Part shown: positions 5,580-5,637 of the stretch, one piece after another
Numbering within the stretch: the stretch's first letter is position 1
How the letters are laid out: every line of letters starts with the position of its first letter
Source: Leptospira bandrabouensis
Lineage (GTDB): Bacteria; Spirochaetota; Leptospiria; Leptospirales; Leptospiraceae
Length of the DNA: 5,637 nucleotides
Reading direction: 5' to 3'
NCBI RefSeq assembly: GCF_004770905.1
Contig: NZ_RQHT01000019.1
Location: 1 to 5,637, forward strand
Program-made: the position numbers and the translations under genes
Notes under the pieces: generated by a model
Told to the model about the DNA's origin: nothing
The model's input: the letters and a program-made list of their open reading frames with translations, nothing else
Databases searched by the model: none

Positions 5580-5637
5580 AGGTGTGGTAGAGACCGCCTA
5601 ATACGGGAGTGGATTCCAAGTGGCAGTTTCCATCTCG
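5580..5637. repeat. 58-bp direct repeat, right copy at the window edge
   Basis: Identical to 1-58 and in the same orientation; it ends at the last base of the window, so its true right limit is unknown. If the molecule is circular, this is the same physical sequence as the left copy, and the unique circle is 5579 bp. If it is chromosomal, the two copies would bound a 5.6-kb repeat-flanked segment. Confidence 0.95.

Noticed and set aside
1..5637. Plasmid or phage replicon
   Set aside because: No Rep, partition, integrase, transposase or phage structural gene is visible; circularity alone does not show autonomous replication.

Overview
The window looks like DNA from a spirochaete of the genus Leptospira. 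The main reason is the large gene at 1249-4689. Its Ala/Gly-rich hydrophobic segment, its ladder of Tyr-Ser / Gly-Phe-Gly repeats and its later Hint domain match my memory of the very long Leptospira-specific proteins called the TIGR04388 family. This assignment rests on recall; no search was run. Intergenic DNA is AT-rich and holds several strongly structured, GC-rich repeat elements.

Layout. Positions 1-58 and 5580-5637 are an identical 58-bp direct repeat, so the window either closes into a circle of 5579 bp or lies between two copies of a dispersed repeat. Positions 59-303 hold no convincing gene; the left part forms a weak attC-like site. A 98-bp structured repeat follows (304-401), then a divergent (minus-strand) type II toxin-antitoxin operon (404-926), its candidate promoter/operator (946-976), a gene-free stretch with small hairpins (977-1184) and a second copy of the 98-bp repeat (1185-1282; 2 differences). 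The reading frame of the large protein opens inside that second copy.

The large protein (about 1146 residues) is laid out like a polymorphic toxin: a helical N-terminal region, a hydrophobic Ala/Gly segment, a beta-repeat region, a charged coiled coil, a Hint self-cleaving domain (about 667-812), and a C-terminal domain that I read as an alpha/beta-hydrolase (lipase/esterase-like) effector with a Ser-x-Ser-x-Gly nucleophile elbow. Its stop codon overlaps the start of a 204-residue protein (4686-5300) with an N-terminal lipoprotein-like signal, the natural candidate for the immunity protein. Positions 5301-5579 are non-coding with several hairpins.

How the parts fit. The toxin-antitoxin pair sits exactly between two direct copies of the 98-bp element, and the big toxin gene appears to lack its usual N-terminus and secretion signal, with the break at the second copy. 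This suggests that the element marks cassette boundaries, with a stability module and a polymorphic-toxin tail plus immunity gene as adjacent cargo. No replication, integrase or transposase gene is visible, so any mobility would have to be supplied from elsewhere.
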